64,000 nt of DNA, from contig JAKZAP010000004.1 in assembly GCA_023053575.1 (NCBI GenBank), forward strand, positions 3,267,572 to 3,331,571. The letters run 5' to 3'. Shown here piece by piece: positions 1 to 11,500 of this stretch. This stretch comes from Branchinecta lynchi. Its lineage: Eukaryota > Arthropoda > Branchiopoda > Anostraca > Branchinectidae. The notes beneath the pieces were generated by a model. That model did not search any database and was not told the origin of the DNA. It was given only the letters and a program-made list of their open reading frames with translations. The translations under genes were made by a program, and so were the position numbers. How positions within the stretch are numbered: the first letter of the stretch is position 1; each line of letters begins with the position of its first letter.

Positions 1-2240
1 AAATACAAATTATTATTATCATTATTATTATTATTATTATTACTTATTTATTTGAATCCTTCAAAACTGAAGAGTAATGTACAAAAAGGAACAACAACAT
101 GTCAGTCAAACTCACACTCACTTACATACTAATAAACAGCTGACCGTTAAAGACAAATTAGCCTACTAAATATACAATGAAGGAAGTACATGAAAAAAAA
201 AAAACGAAGCTCAAAATAAACAAACTAAGCAGGGGACTTTTTTGTGAAAAAAGGAAAAAGGTTGTGATGAAGAAGAATGTTGTCAGCCTTTTTATGAAAG
301 TTCTGAATTTTACTATTTAAAGTTTCCAAAGGATTCTTCACTTTAAAATTCGAAGTTAGGAAAGAGTTACTCGCAGAAATCGGGAAACCAAGAAGGAATT
401 TAGAGAATTTATAATAAGTAACTTTTAGCGCAGAAAGTTCAGAAGGACGGAAAGAAGAAAAGAAAGCAGACGGAAAAAGAATGTGAGGAAGTGCAACAGC
501 CGTATAAATAGAACCAAGAACATCTCTGCGATACATCCCTCGTAAACGAATAACAGCACCGAATGCTCTTCTTATTTTATCTTGCACATGTTGAATAAAG
601 ATAAGTTTCCAATCCCTGGTATTAGATGAGTAAGGGATTCCAAGATACATAACTTTCTCAACAGGGCTGAAAACAATTCCCCCACCACAATCCAGAGGGG
701 AATTCTGCGTCGCCAAACTACTAATCACAAAATAATTACACTTTTCAGAACTAATTATTAGACCCTTCTGCCCCAATTTAGACACTAGAATGTTAAAGTT
801 TTCAATTAATTTTTCCTTTGACCGACTTAAAATAATAATATCATCAGCTTATGCTAAAAACGTTACATCACGTGCAAATGTATTAAAGAAGTCTTAAGCG
901 ACCGAAGACAATCTGCCAAACATGCATTAAAAATATATGGTGATAAAATTCCACCTTGTCTAACGCCTTTTCCCACTGAAATTAAATTAGACAGAATTTT
1001 TGGGGAACGAATTGCCACTTGAACGATCAGTCCATTTATACCAGGACCTTAAAGCACGCACAACAGAACGGGGAATACCATTATACACAAGGGATAGAAG
1101 GGCAGCCGCATGAGATATATTGTCGAAAGCACCTTTTATATCAATCAGAAGCGTATAAAGCGGTTGTCCGCTCACTCGCGCATCATTGATTAAAGTGGAA
1201 AAAGCAGCGTGCGCGTGATCGCAACCCATACCCCTTTTAAATCCAACCTGGTTTAACCCGACATCAAGGCCTTCAAACATATTTTTAAAACACATTTCAA
1301 AAAGTTTACTAATAATACAACCTTTGGTTATTGGTCGATAAGAACCGCAAGATTTAAATCTTCTTTCCATTTTTTAGAATAGGGGAAATCAAACCAGTTT
1401 TAAAAGATGAAGGAACACGACCTACCGATAAAATTAAATTAAAAAAAGCAAGAAGAGTTAAAAGGAACGTTGGGGATACAAACTTGAGATGGTTTGAAAA
1501 AAAGCCCATCATGGTCAGGCGATAATTGGAACTTCAGTTTCTTTTGAGCCAAAAGTAAATCTTGATGTACAATTACGTGGTCAGAAGGAAAGTCACTTAA
1601 TATAGAGTCTAGCTCAGCTACGTCAGAAGGAAAATCATTCGAAGAAGACAGGGTGGACTTATAATGTGTTTCCCAATCAGCAACAGACGGGAAAGAATCA
1701 GGTGGTGGTTCACTTAAGGCGTATTCTCGCCGTTCCCCGAGGAATCCACTTGAGGAGTCCCCGCGTTTTTGTTTGTCCCGGGGGCTCACTCCCCGTATTC
1801 TAGCGAGTCCCCACCGACGGGGAGTTCTCTGATTATCATCACCATCATCGAAAAGGACTCCCTTTCAGATTCGGAGGGGAATCAATTTTTGCTGGTGTTG
1901 GTGCAATGTAAAATTAAGTAAAAACAATCAGAATAAACAAAACCAAAAATAAAGTGGATCCCGACTAATTTCGTCAACAGCATATTACTTTTTCCAACAA
2001 AATCCATTTTGGAAGCATTCCCCGTGTTCTCGCTGTTTCTGTACTCGGAGTCCGCGTGGAGTGACTCCCTCTATTCTCGCCGTTCCTTCCGATTCCCCAA
2101 GGAGTCCTCGGGTAACGGCGAGAATACGCCTTTAGATGCAGACCTATGTAGCGCTTTCCAAATTTTAATAAAACTTAGTAACAACGGTAAGTACGGTGGA
2201 ACATGCTCTTTAGATGAATTTTTTTTTTATGTCTTAGTCT
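1..2240 (-). mobile_element. Decayed non-LTR retrotransposon (LINE), family LINE-1r, reverse strand
   Basis: A LINE read on the minus strand. The 3' end is at the left edge, where an (ATT)n tract (about 19-50) is the microsatellite tail. ORF pieces in order from the 5' side: 1439-1716 (linker before the RT, with a LSPDHDGL-type segment), 987-1370 (RT fingers/palm: YRPIT, GFKRGMGCDHAHAAF, LLIDIKGAFDNISH) and 225-785 (thumb and C-terminus). The YADD box near 846 reads stop-ADD, so the catalytic motif has a nonsense change. Several frameshifts separate the pieces. The frame continues beyond the MITE at 1717-2131 into about 2135-2190 before another stop, so the LINE reaches to about 2240. A 5'-truncated sister copy lies at 30648-31266. 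Clade not assigned. It is dead as a gene. Confidence 0.85.
1717..2131. mobile_element. MITE family A copy 1, PIF/Harbinger-like, TSD TTA
   Basis: A 415-bp element with inverted ends AGGCGTATTCTCGCC and GGCGAGAATACGCCT. It is flanked on both sides by TTA (1714-1716 and 2132-2134). A 3-bp TTA duplication with such ends fits PIF/Harbinger. There is no transposase. Removing it with one TTA restores an open LINE reading frame across the site, which confirms both ends. Other copies: 30469-31942 (complete, with insertions) and a fragment at about 50690-50850. Confidence 0.8.
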
Positions 2241-2367
2241 TTTTTTTAAACATAAAAGTGGGCGAAAAATAGACCTGTGTCCATCTTGCGAAGCTCAATT
2301 TGTGAGTGGCATGTTCTCGCTTCAGCAGTTCAGTTGTTGCACATTCACACGAAGAAGCAGAAGAAAA

Positions 2368-2502
2368 ATGTGGATTTTTGGATATGGTTTTCTAGTCTGG
2401 AAAGTTGATTTTCCTTACAAAAGAAAAGTTGTAGGGTTTATCAAAGGGTACTCCAGAAGATTCTGGCAAGCTAGTATTGATCATCGAGGCGTGCCAGGAA
2501 AG
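2368..2502 (+). CDS. CHAC2: CHAC2-like exon 1
   Basis: 45 codons from [11 protein letters not shown] to GVPGK. The donor at 2503 is gtctgt after AAAG, phase 0. It carries the nucleotide-proximal beta strand and the YGxL loop. The frame is open upstream to an ATG at 2311, but similarity to the family begins at 2368. Confidence 0.88.
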
Positions 2503-5500
2503 GTCTGTTATCCTTTTTCTTGTTTCTCTGTTCACATTCTTGCTTGTGAGGTTGCCAGAAAAATCCCTTTTCAAAGCAGCTTCAAAACAAAAAAAGGCAT
2601 AGAATTTGAATATTTTTTCCACTTTGAAAAGTCACATTTTGCCTCTTGACTCTCAGGACAGCATGTACATTTCATTTTATATTTTTGCAGTAAAAATTTA
2701 GGTAGGCTCAGTCATGCACAAATCCTCAATTTTTGGGCATGGTGCCCCAACGTCTGGGCATGCCCAAACGTATGGGCATGGTACCCATTCGTTGGAGCAC
2801 CATGCTCTGGAGCATGGGCATGGTACCCCTGTGAAATTTGGATAAACTGAGACTGGTTACATACCTAAATAGGGCCTTCTCCCTGTCCTAGATCAAAAGA
2901 TACCTGATTTTACTTTCTATCCAACCTCATTTTCCAATTTACAAAATGTTAGAGCACTTCCAAGATACATAGAGTTTTTGGGAGGCCACTTCTCTTCTAG
3001 TGGGCTTATCCTATCCTTTTTCCGAAAATTGCTGCTAGGTAGCATGGATGAGGCAAGCTTTTCAATCTGTTCACTCGAGCTAATATTTCCTTCAGATTGT
3101 TTGCCTTTTATTGTATTTATTTTGAGTTATTTTTTTTTTACCTGTTTTTACTCTGACTTTTGACTTTTTGACAACATGGAAAAGGATTGAGTAACCTAGT
3201 GGCAACTACCTGTAAAAGGATAGGGTAAACCCACTGAGAAAGAAGTGGCCTCCACAAAACTCTCTGTATTTTGAAAGTGCTCTAACATTTTGGAAATTGG
3301 AAAATGAGGTTGGATAGACAGTGAAATCAGGTATCTTTTGATCTAGGACAGGGAGAAGGCCCTATTTAGGTATGTAACCAGTCTCAGTTTATCCAAATTT
3401 CACAGGGGTACCATGCCCATGCTCCAGAGCATGGTGCTCCAACGTATGGGTACCATGCCCATACGTTCGGGCATGCCCAGACGTTGGGGCACCATGCCCA
3501 AAAATTGAGGATTTGTGCATGACTGGGTAGGCTAGTGTAAAAATTGAGCACCTTAGCACCTTATTGTTCGAATTTAAGGTAAGGCAGAGGTAAGGTAAAT
3601 GGCATTCTACTAAAAAATGCTAAACACTAAATCACAAGCTGAACATGTGGAACATAAAAATATGTCCGTCCTGACTAAATTAATTGATATCAGTTGTCAT
3701 CCCAGTGTCATCCAATTACTTCTTTTCCTGTTTTCTTCTTTACTATGAAGAATCGCCTGATTCAAAACACAGTGGTAAATGTGCAAATACAGGAGGGTTA
3801 GAGTAGAGGTATGCTTATGTGAACGTCTGGTAAATGTGAACGATCGGCAAAGAAAAAACTAAAACCCAAACAATGCGCTTTTTCCAGTAAATACTGATAA
3901 TAACCATTCACACCGTTTGCACTTTTTGAATATTTTGCTAATTCAATGATGAAAGTTTCTGAACTATCAGCTGATTTCATTTGTTAATTTTGAAAATTTT
4001 GCCTAGTGGAAGCAACTTCAATGGAAAAGATGGAGGTCCCAACCTGCAGATGCAGTCAAAAGAGGAAGAAGATTTTTTAAAAATTCAAAATCAAAGAAAA
4101 TAATTTGAATTTCTGCTTCAAGTTTGTGTTGGGATAACCTGAAATACTTGGCTCTTGGCTGTTAGCTGATATTAAGTTTATAATTTTTCTTTTCTCTTTT
4201 ACTGTTTTGTATGCAATTGACAAAAGCAAGGTAGTGTAACAGTTAAAAAAGTGTTCACATAAGCATACCTCTACTGTATGTGACCTCTTTTTTACACTAC
4301 CTCGACTGTTGCTGCAAAAATGTTAAAAAAAAATGTAGGGGAAAGTAGGGTAGTATGACACATTACTTTGTTTTTTTTAATTCCCTGTAATTTGCATTTA
4401 CCGGTATGTTGCCAACTTTTGTGCAGCATGCACTGGGTTCTCTAAATAATTTTTGGGATTTTTTTTTATTTTTTCTGTCTCACAGTTTTTCAGTAATAGG
4501 CTTAATTCTGGACATGGTCACAATGTCATACTACCAACCTGTAGAGTAGTATGACACACCCTGGGTTTTGTATGACAAATCTTTACTTTTCGTGTTTTCT
4601 AATTATATTTCACTCTAAAACTTTCATTAGAAAAAAAAAAAACTTGGAACCATGAGGAATGTTCCTCGCATTCCAGGCCAGGGGGATTCCACCTCCCTCC
4701 GCCCCCATGGGTGCCTGAACCCGAAATTAAGATCTCATAAATTTGGATGTGTTTGGCTGAGTTCTTCTCCGAGTTCAATGGGTATACTGGTGAAGCCAGA
4801 CTATGCATTTATTAAAGCTACCACCTTTCTTTAATTTTTCCTCATAATTCTCTTTTGGTTTGGCAAGATGATTTTTCAATTTTCTTTTGGTTTGCCAAAT
4901 ATTTGCTATGCCTCCCCCCTGGACAAGGAACAGCCTTCTCATTAAAAAGTTTTGTGTAGCTGATCCGTCTATGGCTGTCATGAGATCCATCAATAGAATG
5001 AAGCAAAATTGTAATCACCCATGGAGCTCCATGATGTTTCGGTTTAGTGACTTTTAATTATTTTGGATATTGTTGTTGTGTTTCTTTCTTTTTTAATTTT
5101 TTACCATACTCTGGTTGCGTTCCGCCACTTAATGATTGTTAACAATCGTTAACTTTTTGCGTTCCACATTTCTGATTTCGAAATTTAAGCTCTGCCCACC
5201 TACAATTTCCGGTCCAGAGCTTAACGATTGTTAACTATTTTGCAACGATGGTTGGTGAGCATCGTTACAAAATAGTTAACAATTGTAGAACTGGGAAAAG
5301 TTAACGATCGTTAAAACTGCAGTTAGCTCCGCCCCGAAGTAAAGTTAATGAGTGTTAACAATTGTTAAGTTGGTGGAGCACAACCTCTATCTCTACCTAG
5401 AAAGGTTATAAACGAATTCAGTCCAGTGTGTTTCATAGTCATGCCTCCTTCCATTCTCATGTTTGTTGTCCGCGTTTTTTTTTTTTTTTTCCTTTGGTTC

Positions 5501-8500
5501 CGATTTCATTGTGTTGCGAGAGCAACACGTTGGTTTTGTCCTCGTTTTTTTTTTTTTTTTTCCTATGCCGCCGATTTCATTTTATTCCTGGTAATTACTA
5601 AGGTCTAACCTGTGGTTTAAAAAAATACAGAAACGTGCCCCAATAATTATGTCACGATCCCCCAAAATTCCTTACAATGAGCTCCTTCAGAAACTTAAAT
5701 CAAACCGGGCAAGAAGCTCAACGAGTTCAGACCAAAGCAACATCCTTCCAACCTTCACCAACGAACGAACCCTTCGGAACCACGATGATTCCCAACAGAG
5801 AGAACATGAGAGATCAACAGCCAATTGCACAAATAAACAACTTTTGGAGACCCATGCATCGAACCGGGCAAGAAGCTCAACGAGCCCACTCCTTCTGGCC
5901 ACCGGCAGTTCAGACTCAACCAAAACCGAGACACGAGTTTCTCACAGCGACCACTCGAGGACCTTTCGCAGAAAACGATCGAGATCGCCACCAAATAAGG
6001 TGGGAGACGGTCGTCTAAATCCAAACCAGACGCGATCATGGGTGAATATCGAAGCACAAAGCCACTCTCAACCAAAAGAAATTCCATCAACAAAATCAGG
6101 AAGCTCTACTTCAGGAAGTAACAGATGTATGAGAACAACCTTGGACTCCAAAGAACCTCCGAAAGCGCTGAAATGCCTTTACTTTAACGCAGATTCGCTC
6201 CTCAACAAACTTGATGAAACAAAAATCCTAATCGCAATCACTGATCCCGACGTTGTTGCCATAGTCGAAGCCAAGCCAAAAAATTGTCGCTTCCTACCTG
6301 CGCTGTCAGAGCTGTCCTTTGACGGCTACAAGACACACGAAACAAACATTGAGAACGACAAAGGTAGAGGAATAATAATCTACGTCAGAAGCAGCCTAAC
6401 AGTCACCTCTGAATCTACCACTAGTCAAGAGTGTGTATGGCTATCATTGTATATTACCGATGGTAGGCCCCTGAACTTAGGGATATTTTACAGAAGCCCA
6501 CACAGCACTTCGGAAAATGACCAGTTTCTTTTCAACGAGATCAACAAAAAATGCAGGAAAAACAGAGCAACCACAATCATAGTAGGAGATTTCAATTACC
6601 GAGAAATTAACTGGAAAATGTCTCATCAACAGGAAGATAGTGGTTCGACGTCGCAAAAATTGTTCCTCAGAACAATACATGACAACTTCCTTGAACAGCT
6701 TGTCGATCCGCCTACTCGAATACGTGGATCAGATGATCCGTGGATCAGACTTCCCTGCTTGATCTGTTGCTTGTAACAGATACCGATGTCATAAAGTCGC
6801 TCGAGGTAGGATCTCCAGTTGGGAAATCAGATCACGCGACGATCATGTTTGAAGTTGACGTCACCGTGAAAAATGAAGAATATTATCGAAATCGGAAAAA
6901 CTACGCCAAGGGGGATTACAGGGCGATGCGAAATGCTGCCGCAAATATCGATTGGTCAGAGACGTTCGCAAATCCTGAATCAAGTGAACATATGTATGAA
7001 AGTTTCACGGTAGCTCTTCAGGATCTAGTGGAGAAGTATATTCCAGTTTACCAAAAATACAAACGTCCGACCTTACCTAGAACGACCGTAAACTTGATAA
7101 AAGCGAAACAAGAAGCGTGGAAGAATTCAAGAATATCTGGAAGCCAAGAAGACAGAAAGAAATTTGTCAGACTGAGAAACAAGGTCCGTAAAGAAACGAG
7201 AAACCAACAGACTTTAAGGGAGCAACGTGTCGCGGAGCAGTCCAAAACAAATCCTAAAGCCTTCTGGTAATTTGTAAACTCCAAGCGTAAGCTTAACCAC
7301 GGAGTGTCGGAACTTCGAGACCCAGACTCAGGCAAAACAACAAGTAATGCGGAGGAAAAAGCCAACCTTCTAAACCGACAATTTGAATCAGCTTTCACAA
7401 GGGAACCTGAAACAACTGAGGAGTTTTCATCTGACAATGAAAAAGCACCAATTCCAGACCTTGATTTTTCGGTAAATGACGTTTATATCAAACTAAAAAA
7501 TTTAGACCCTCATAAATCCCCAGGACCCGACAACATTCATCCTAGGGTCTTGCGTGAACTGGCATCTGAAATCCAACTGCGGCTTTACGAGATCTTCAAA
7601 AAATCATACGCAAGCGGAAAGCTACCTTCACTTTGGAAAAAAGCCATCGTTTCTCCCATATTCAAAAACGGTTCCAGGCAAATCCCATCAAACTATAGAC
7701 CAGTAAGTTTGACAAGCATCCCTTGCAAAATTTTTGAGTCCCTCCTTGCGGATCACCTCAGCCGACATCTGACTGACATTTCCAAAAGCCAGTTTGGATT
7801 CATGCGTAGGAGATCTGCAGAAGCTCAGCTTCTACTGGCCAGTGAAGCCTGGAGAGCAATGATCGACGCGGGGATACAGGTGGATGTTCTCTATATTGAC
7901 TTACGAAAAGCCTTTGATAAAGTACCGCACAAAAGCCTCCTTTTGAAACTGAAACGCTTGGGTGTGATCGGACAAAATTTAGCTTGGATAGAGGATTTCT
8001 TAACCTCCAGAACACAGCGAGTACGAGTGGATGGCCAGCTTAGCACCACGGAGGTGAATGTTCTTAGCGGCGTACCACAAGGAAGTGTTCTTGGTCCCCT
8101 TCTCTTCAACATTTATATAAATGACTTAACTGAAGATATCATCTCTCCGGTTATGCTATACGCTGATGACACTAAGCTATACAGAGGTATAATGGGATTG
8201 CACGATGCCGAGTCTCTTCAAAAAGACCTTGACAAGATCTGCCAGTGGATGACTGAATGGGCTATGGAGGTCAATACCGATAAATGTCATCACCTTCGTC
8301 TTGGCCCTACTACCCTTGACCATCGTTACACCTTGGACGGAAGGACGATTTCGATAACCACCTCTGAGCGTGACCTCGGGGTAGTTATGGATACAGATCG
8401 AAAATTTTCAACACATTACGAAACTATCATCAAGAAAACTACCAGAATTGTAAATCTTATGAGAAGGACATTTACATTCAAGGACAATTCCCTGTTTCCT

Positions 8501-11500
8501 ACTTTATTTAAAGCTCTAGCTCGTCCACTAATTGAATATGGCCACGTAACAACGAGGCCTTTCTATAACAAGGACATCATCGCCATTGAGCAAGTTCAGA
8601 GACGAGCAACAAAAACAGTGCCAGCCATTCGCCATCTGCCTTATGAACATCGACTTAAAAAATTACGATTACCCAGTTTATCTTATAGATTCCTCCGAGG
8701 TGATTTGATTGAAACTTTTAAGATTTGTCATAGTTACTATGATAACATAAGGCCTGATGATGTCCTCACTTTCAATCATAACGGTCTCAGAGGACACAGC
8801 TTGAAAATTCGTGGTGAGAAATTCCGAATAGACATTGGAAAATGGAGCTTCAAAAACCGGATAGTGGAATACTGGAATAATCTCCCCGAAAATGTCGTAA
8901 ATGCCGAAAATATCAATCAGTTTAAAGCAGGCGTGGATCGACACCTGGCTGAAATTGAATTTAGTGTACACAGTGTCCCGAGAAATTAACAGAGGCGAAA
9001 GCCTTTTTTACTGCAGCTATATTATTATTATTATTATTGTTAAACTCGAGTCCCGTAGTTTGAAACTGTGCATGGCTTCCGGTAAAGAAAATGCTTGAGC
9101 ACCCTATCCATAGGTCACATTTTACGTGTTGGATTTGGGATCACCACTAAGCCCGCTCTTGCAGCCCTTGCAGGTCATTCGCGAGCAGTATTGAACTTTG
9201 GCAGAAGTATATACTGGATAGGGTGCTCAAGTATTTTCTTTACCTTAAGCCATGCACAGTATTCAATTTAGGTAGCGATTGCACAATTTTTGCAAGGTCG
9301 ATGTTTAGGTCATTAGCAATTTGGAAATGACTTTTATCGGAGTCAAAATTTAAGGGTGATTCAACTTTGCCACAAATCTTTTTCACTTCCTTATACCAAC
9401 GACTTGGTTTCGTCGCAAAAAGATTAGTTACTGCTTCTGAATAATGGGCAGCAGCTGCTTCTCTTGTCGTCTTTCGAATCATGTTGCGTAGCTTATTTGC
9501 CTCTTCTCTTTTTCCCTGACGAAAAAGGCTCATTTTGCTGTGAATAAGCTCGTTTATATTTTTGGTGATTTACCCGATGACATAGCCTGCGTAGTAGTAT
9601 GGTAGTTGTACGAAAACGTTGCATGTAATACCATGTAATAGCAAAGAATACTATCATTTAACGTGCCTCAGACTGGTCCAATCTTATGTAGTAGTATCCA
9701 GTAGCGTCCTGTCTTGCCATAGTAGCATCCAGTCTTGCTAATAGTAGCATATAGTAGTATGCAGTAACATAGTAGCCTTGAAGTAGAAGCTTGTAGTAGC
9801 ATCGTCAGTACTGCATGCAACTTTAATTATAAACCTTCAATTATTAATTTTGTTTTAGAAAAAGGTAGCGTTCCTTCAGCTTAGGCCACGACTTGGTGTT
9901 ATTATTATTTTTTTTTTTATTTTATCGTGTGGAGAGTTTGGTATGGCGTGTGAAAGTATACGGAATGGAACGAGTCTTTCTTTCTTTTGTGAGTGTATTT
10001 ACAGAGGAACGACTCATTTATACTATGTTCATATAGTCAGTGTTTAAAATGGGGCCGAGCTAACGAGCTCGTATCCCTGCCGGCCCCCAGTGATCAAAAT
10101 ATATTGTTACAAAGTATTTTTGAAATAAAAGAACCTGAACCTGAACTTTTTCGTACTACTTCATGGTACTATTCTGAGATCAATTTTTTCATCGGATACG
10201 GCCTGTCGGTACTGCAACGTTTGACTGTTCTTTCCGGAAACGCGGTTTCGTACTCCGTTCTAAGCTTTTCTTGAGTTATTTTTGCTTTCTCCGTTGTAGT
10301 AGAGACAGCAAGAGCTTCTGTCCACTGCTCCCCTTCAATCCACTTCCCGAACTTTAAAAAACCGTTTTCAGTGATTGGTCGACATAAAAGTTTCAACCGA
10401 ATACTTTTTTTTTTAAAGAGTTTAATGGGGTCCACTCAGTCATGTGGTGATAGCTTCCACCCAGCGGGGGTAGATCACGAGGCTCATTATGTTACTCAGA
10501 CATGTTAGTACAAATAACATCCAGAGAGGTACCTCCTTTCGTCGTTGGAAAATGCATAACCTGTTTTAGTTTGTTACCCTTAAGAAAATTATCCAACTTC
10601 AGTTTATTCACCTGTCACGGTTAAACCTACATGGGGATATTTAGTTGTTACGTAATCTAAACTAAGGTTAAGTTTTTCAAGAAATTAGCGATGTTTGTCC
10701 TGGCGAATAATAAAAAACACAAACTGCAATATTTCTGACACTTCGCGGGAGTCTTTTGGGCTTCGTTAGAACCCATTAGATCTCATCATTTTTGTCAAGA
10801 TGTGGAATTTCGATCTCACGCGGCGACGCATTATAATCAACCATCAGCATCACTCCACCGCCCTTTTTTTCCCAGTGGGTGATCCACTGGAATTTGCAAA
10901 TGGACTGACGGAGTGCGGTGAAATAGATTTGGACTAACCAATGTTGGGTGAATTACCAAATTCGATAAACAATGGGAATGCACACGTTTAATCACCCAAT
11001 TTGGAAAGTCTCTAACATTTTTTGTGTAAAACGGGCCTTCGGCGGAAATTTGACCGAATGCCAAAAAAGCGGGGGGGGGGGGGGACTGTGGTTACAAATA
11101 ATAATTAGTAGGTATTATTACTCTTAAGTGAAAATCCTGGCTTTGCTCCTGTCCAAGTTTGTATCCTTGATACAGTTGGCTTCAGTATGTGGTCATCTTA
11201 ATCTAGAAGTGGGATAGATTCCGACCTCATCAGAGTCATCACCGAGGGTTTTCTTTTGTCTTGAAGTGACATGTGTTAATATCTGAGTTGTTCAACTTAT
11301 ACATGTTCCTTTTCTTCTTTTCCTTATTTTGACTTTGTAAAAGGCATTGATTTGCATGTCAATTAGGATGAATGTTATAAAAAAAAATTGCTGGCTTAGA
11401 ATATTTTGTTCTGTATGTTTTGGAGTTTTCTGGTGTATTTCCAGTACCTCTATTATTTCCAAACATACTTGTATTGCTGCTTGTAGTCGAAGAAGTAAAT

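Larger units (their letters stand above)
9240..10440 (-). mobile_element. LINE fragment, endonuclease-RT linker, reverse strand, split by element C
   Basis: Two minus-strand ORF pieces, about 10230-10435 and 9250-9560, join into one linker typical of non-LTR polyproteins. In order it contains [15 protein letters not shown], then [19 protein letters not shown], then [18 protein letters not shown]. Element C at 9573-10195 interrupts it. Both the endonuclease and the RT are missing. It is a different family from the CR1-like LINE next to it. Confidence 0.7.
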
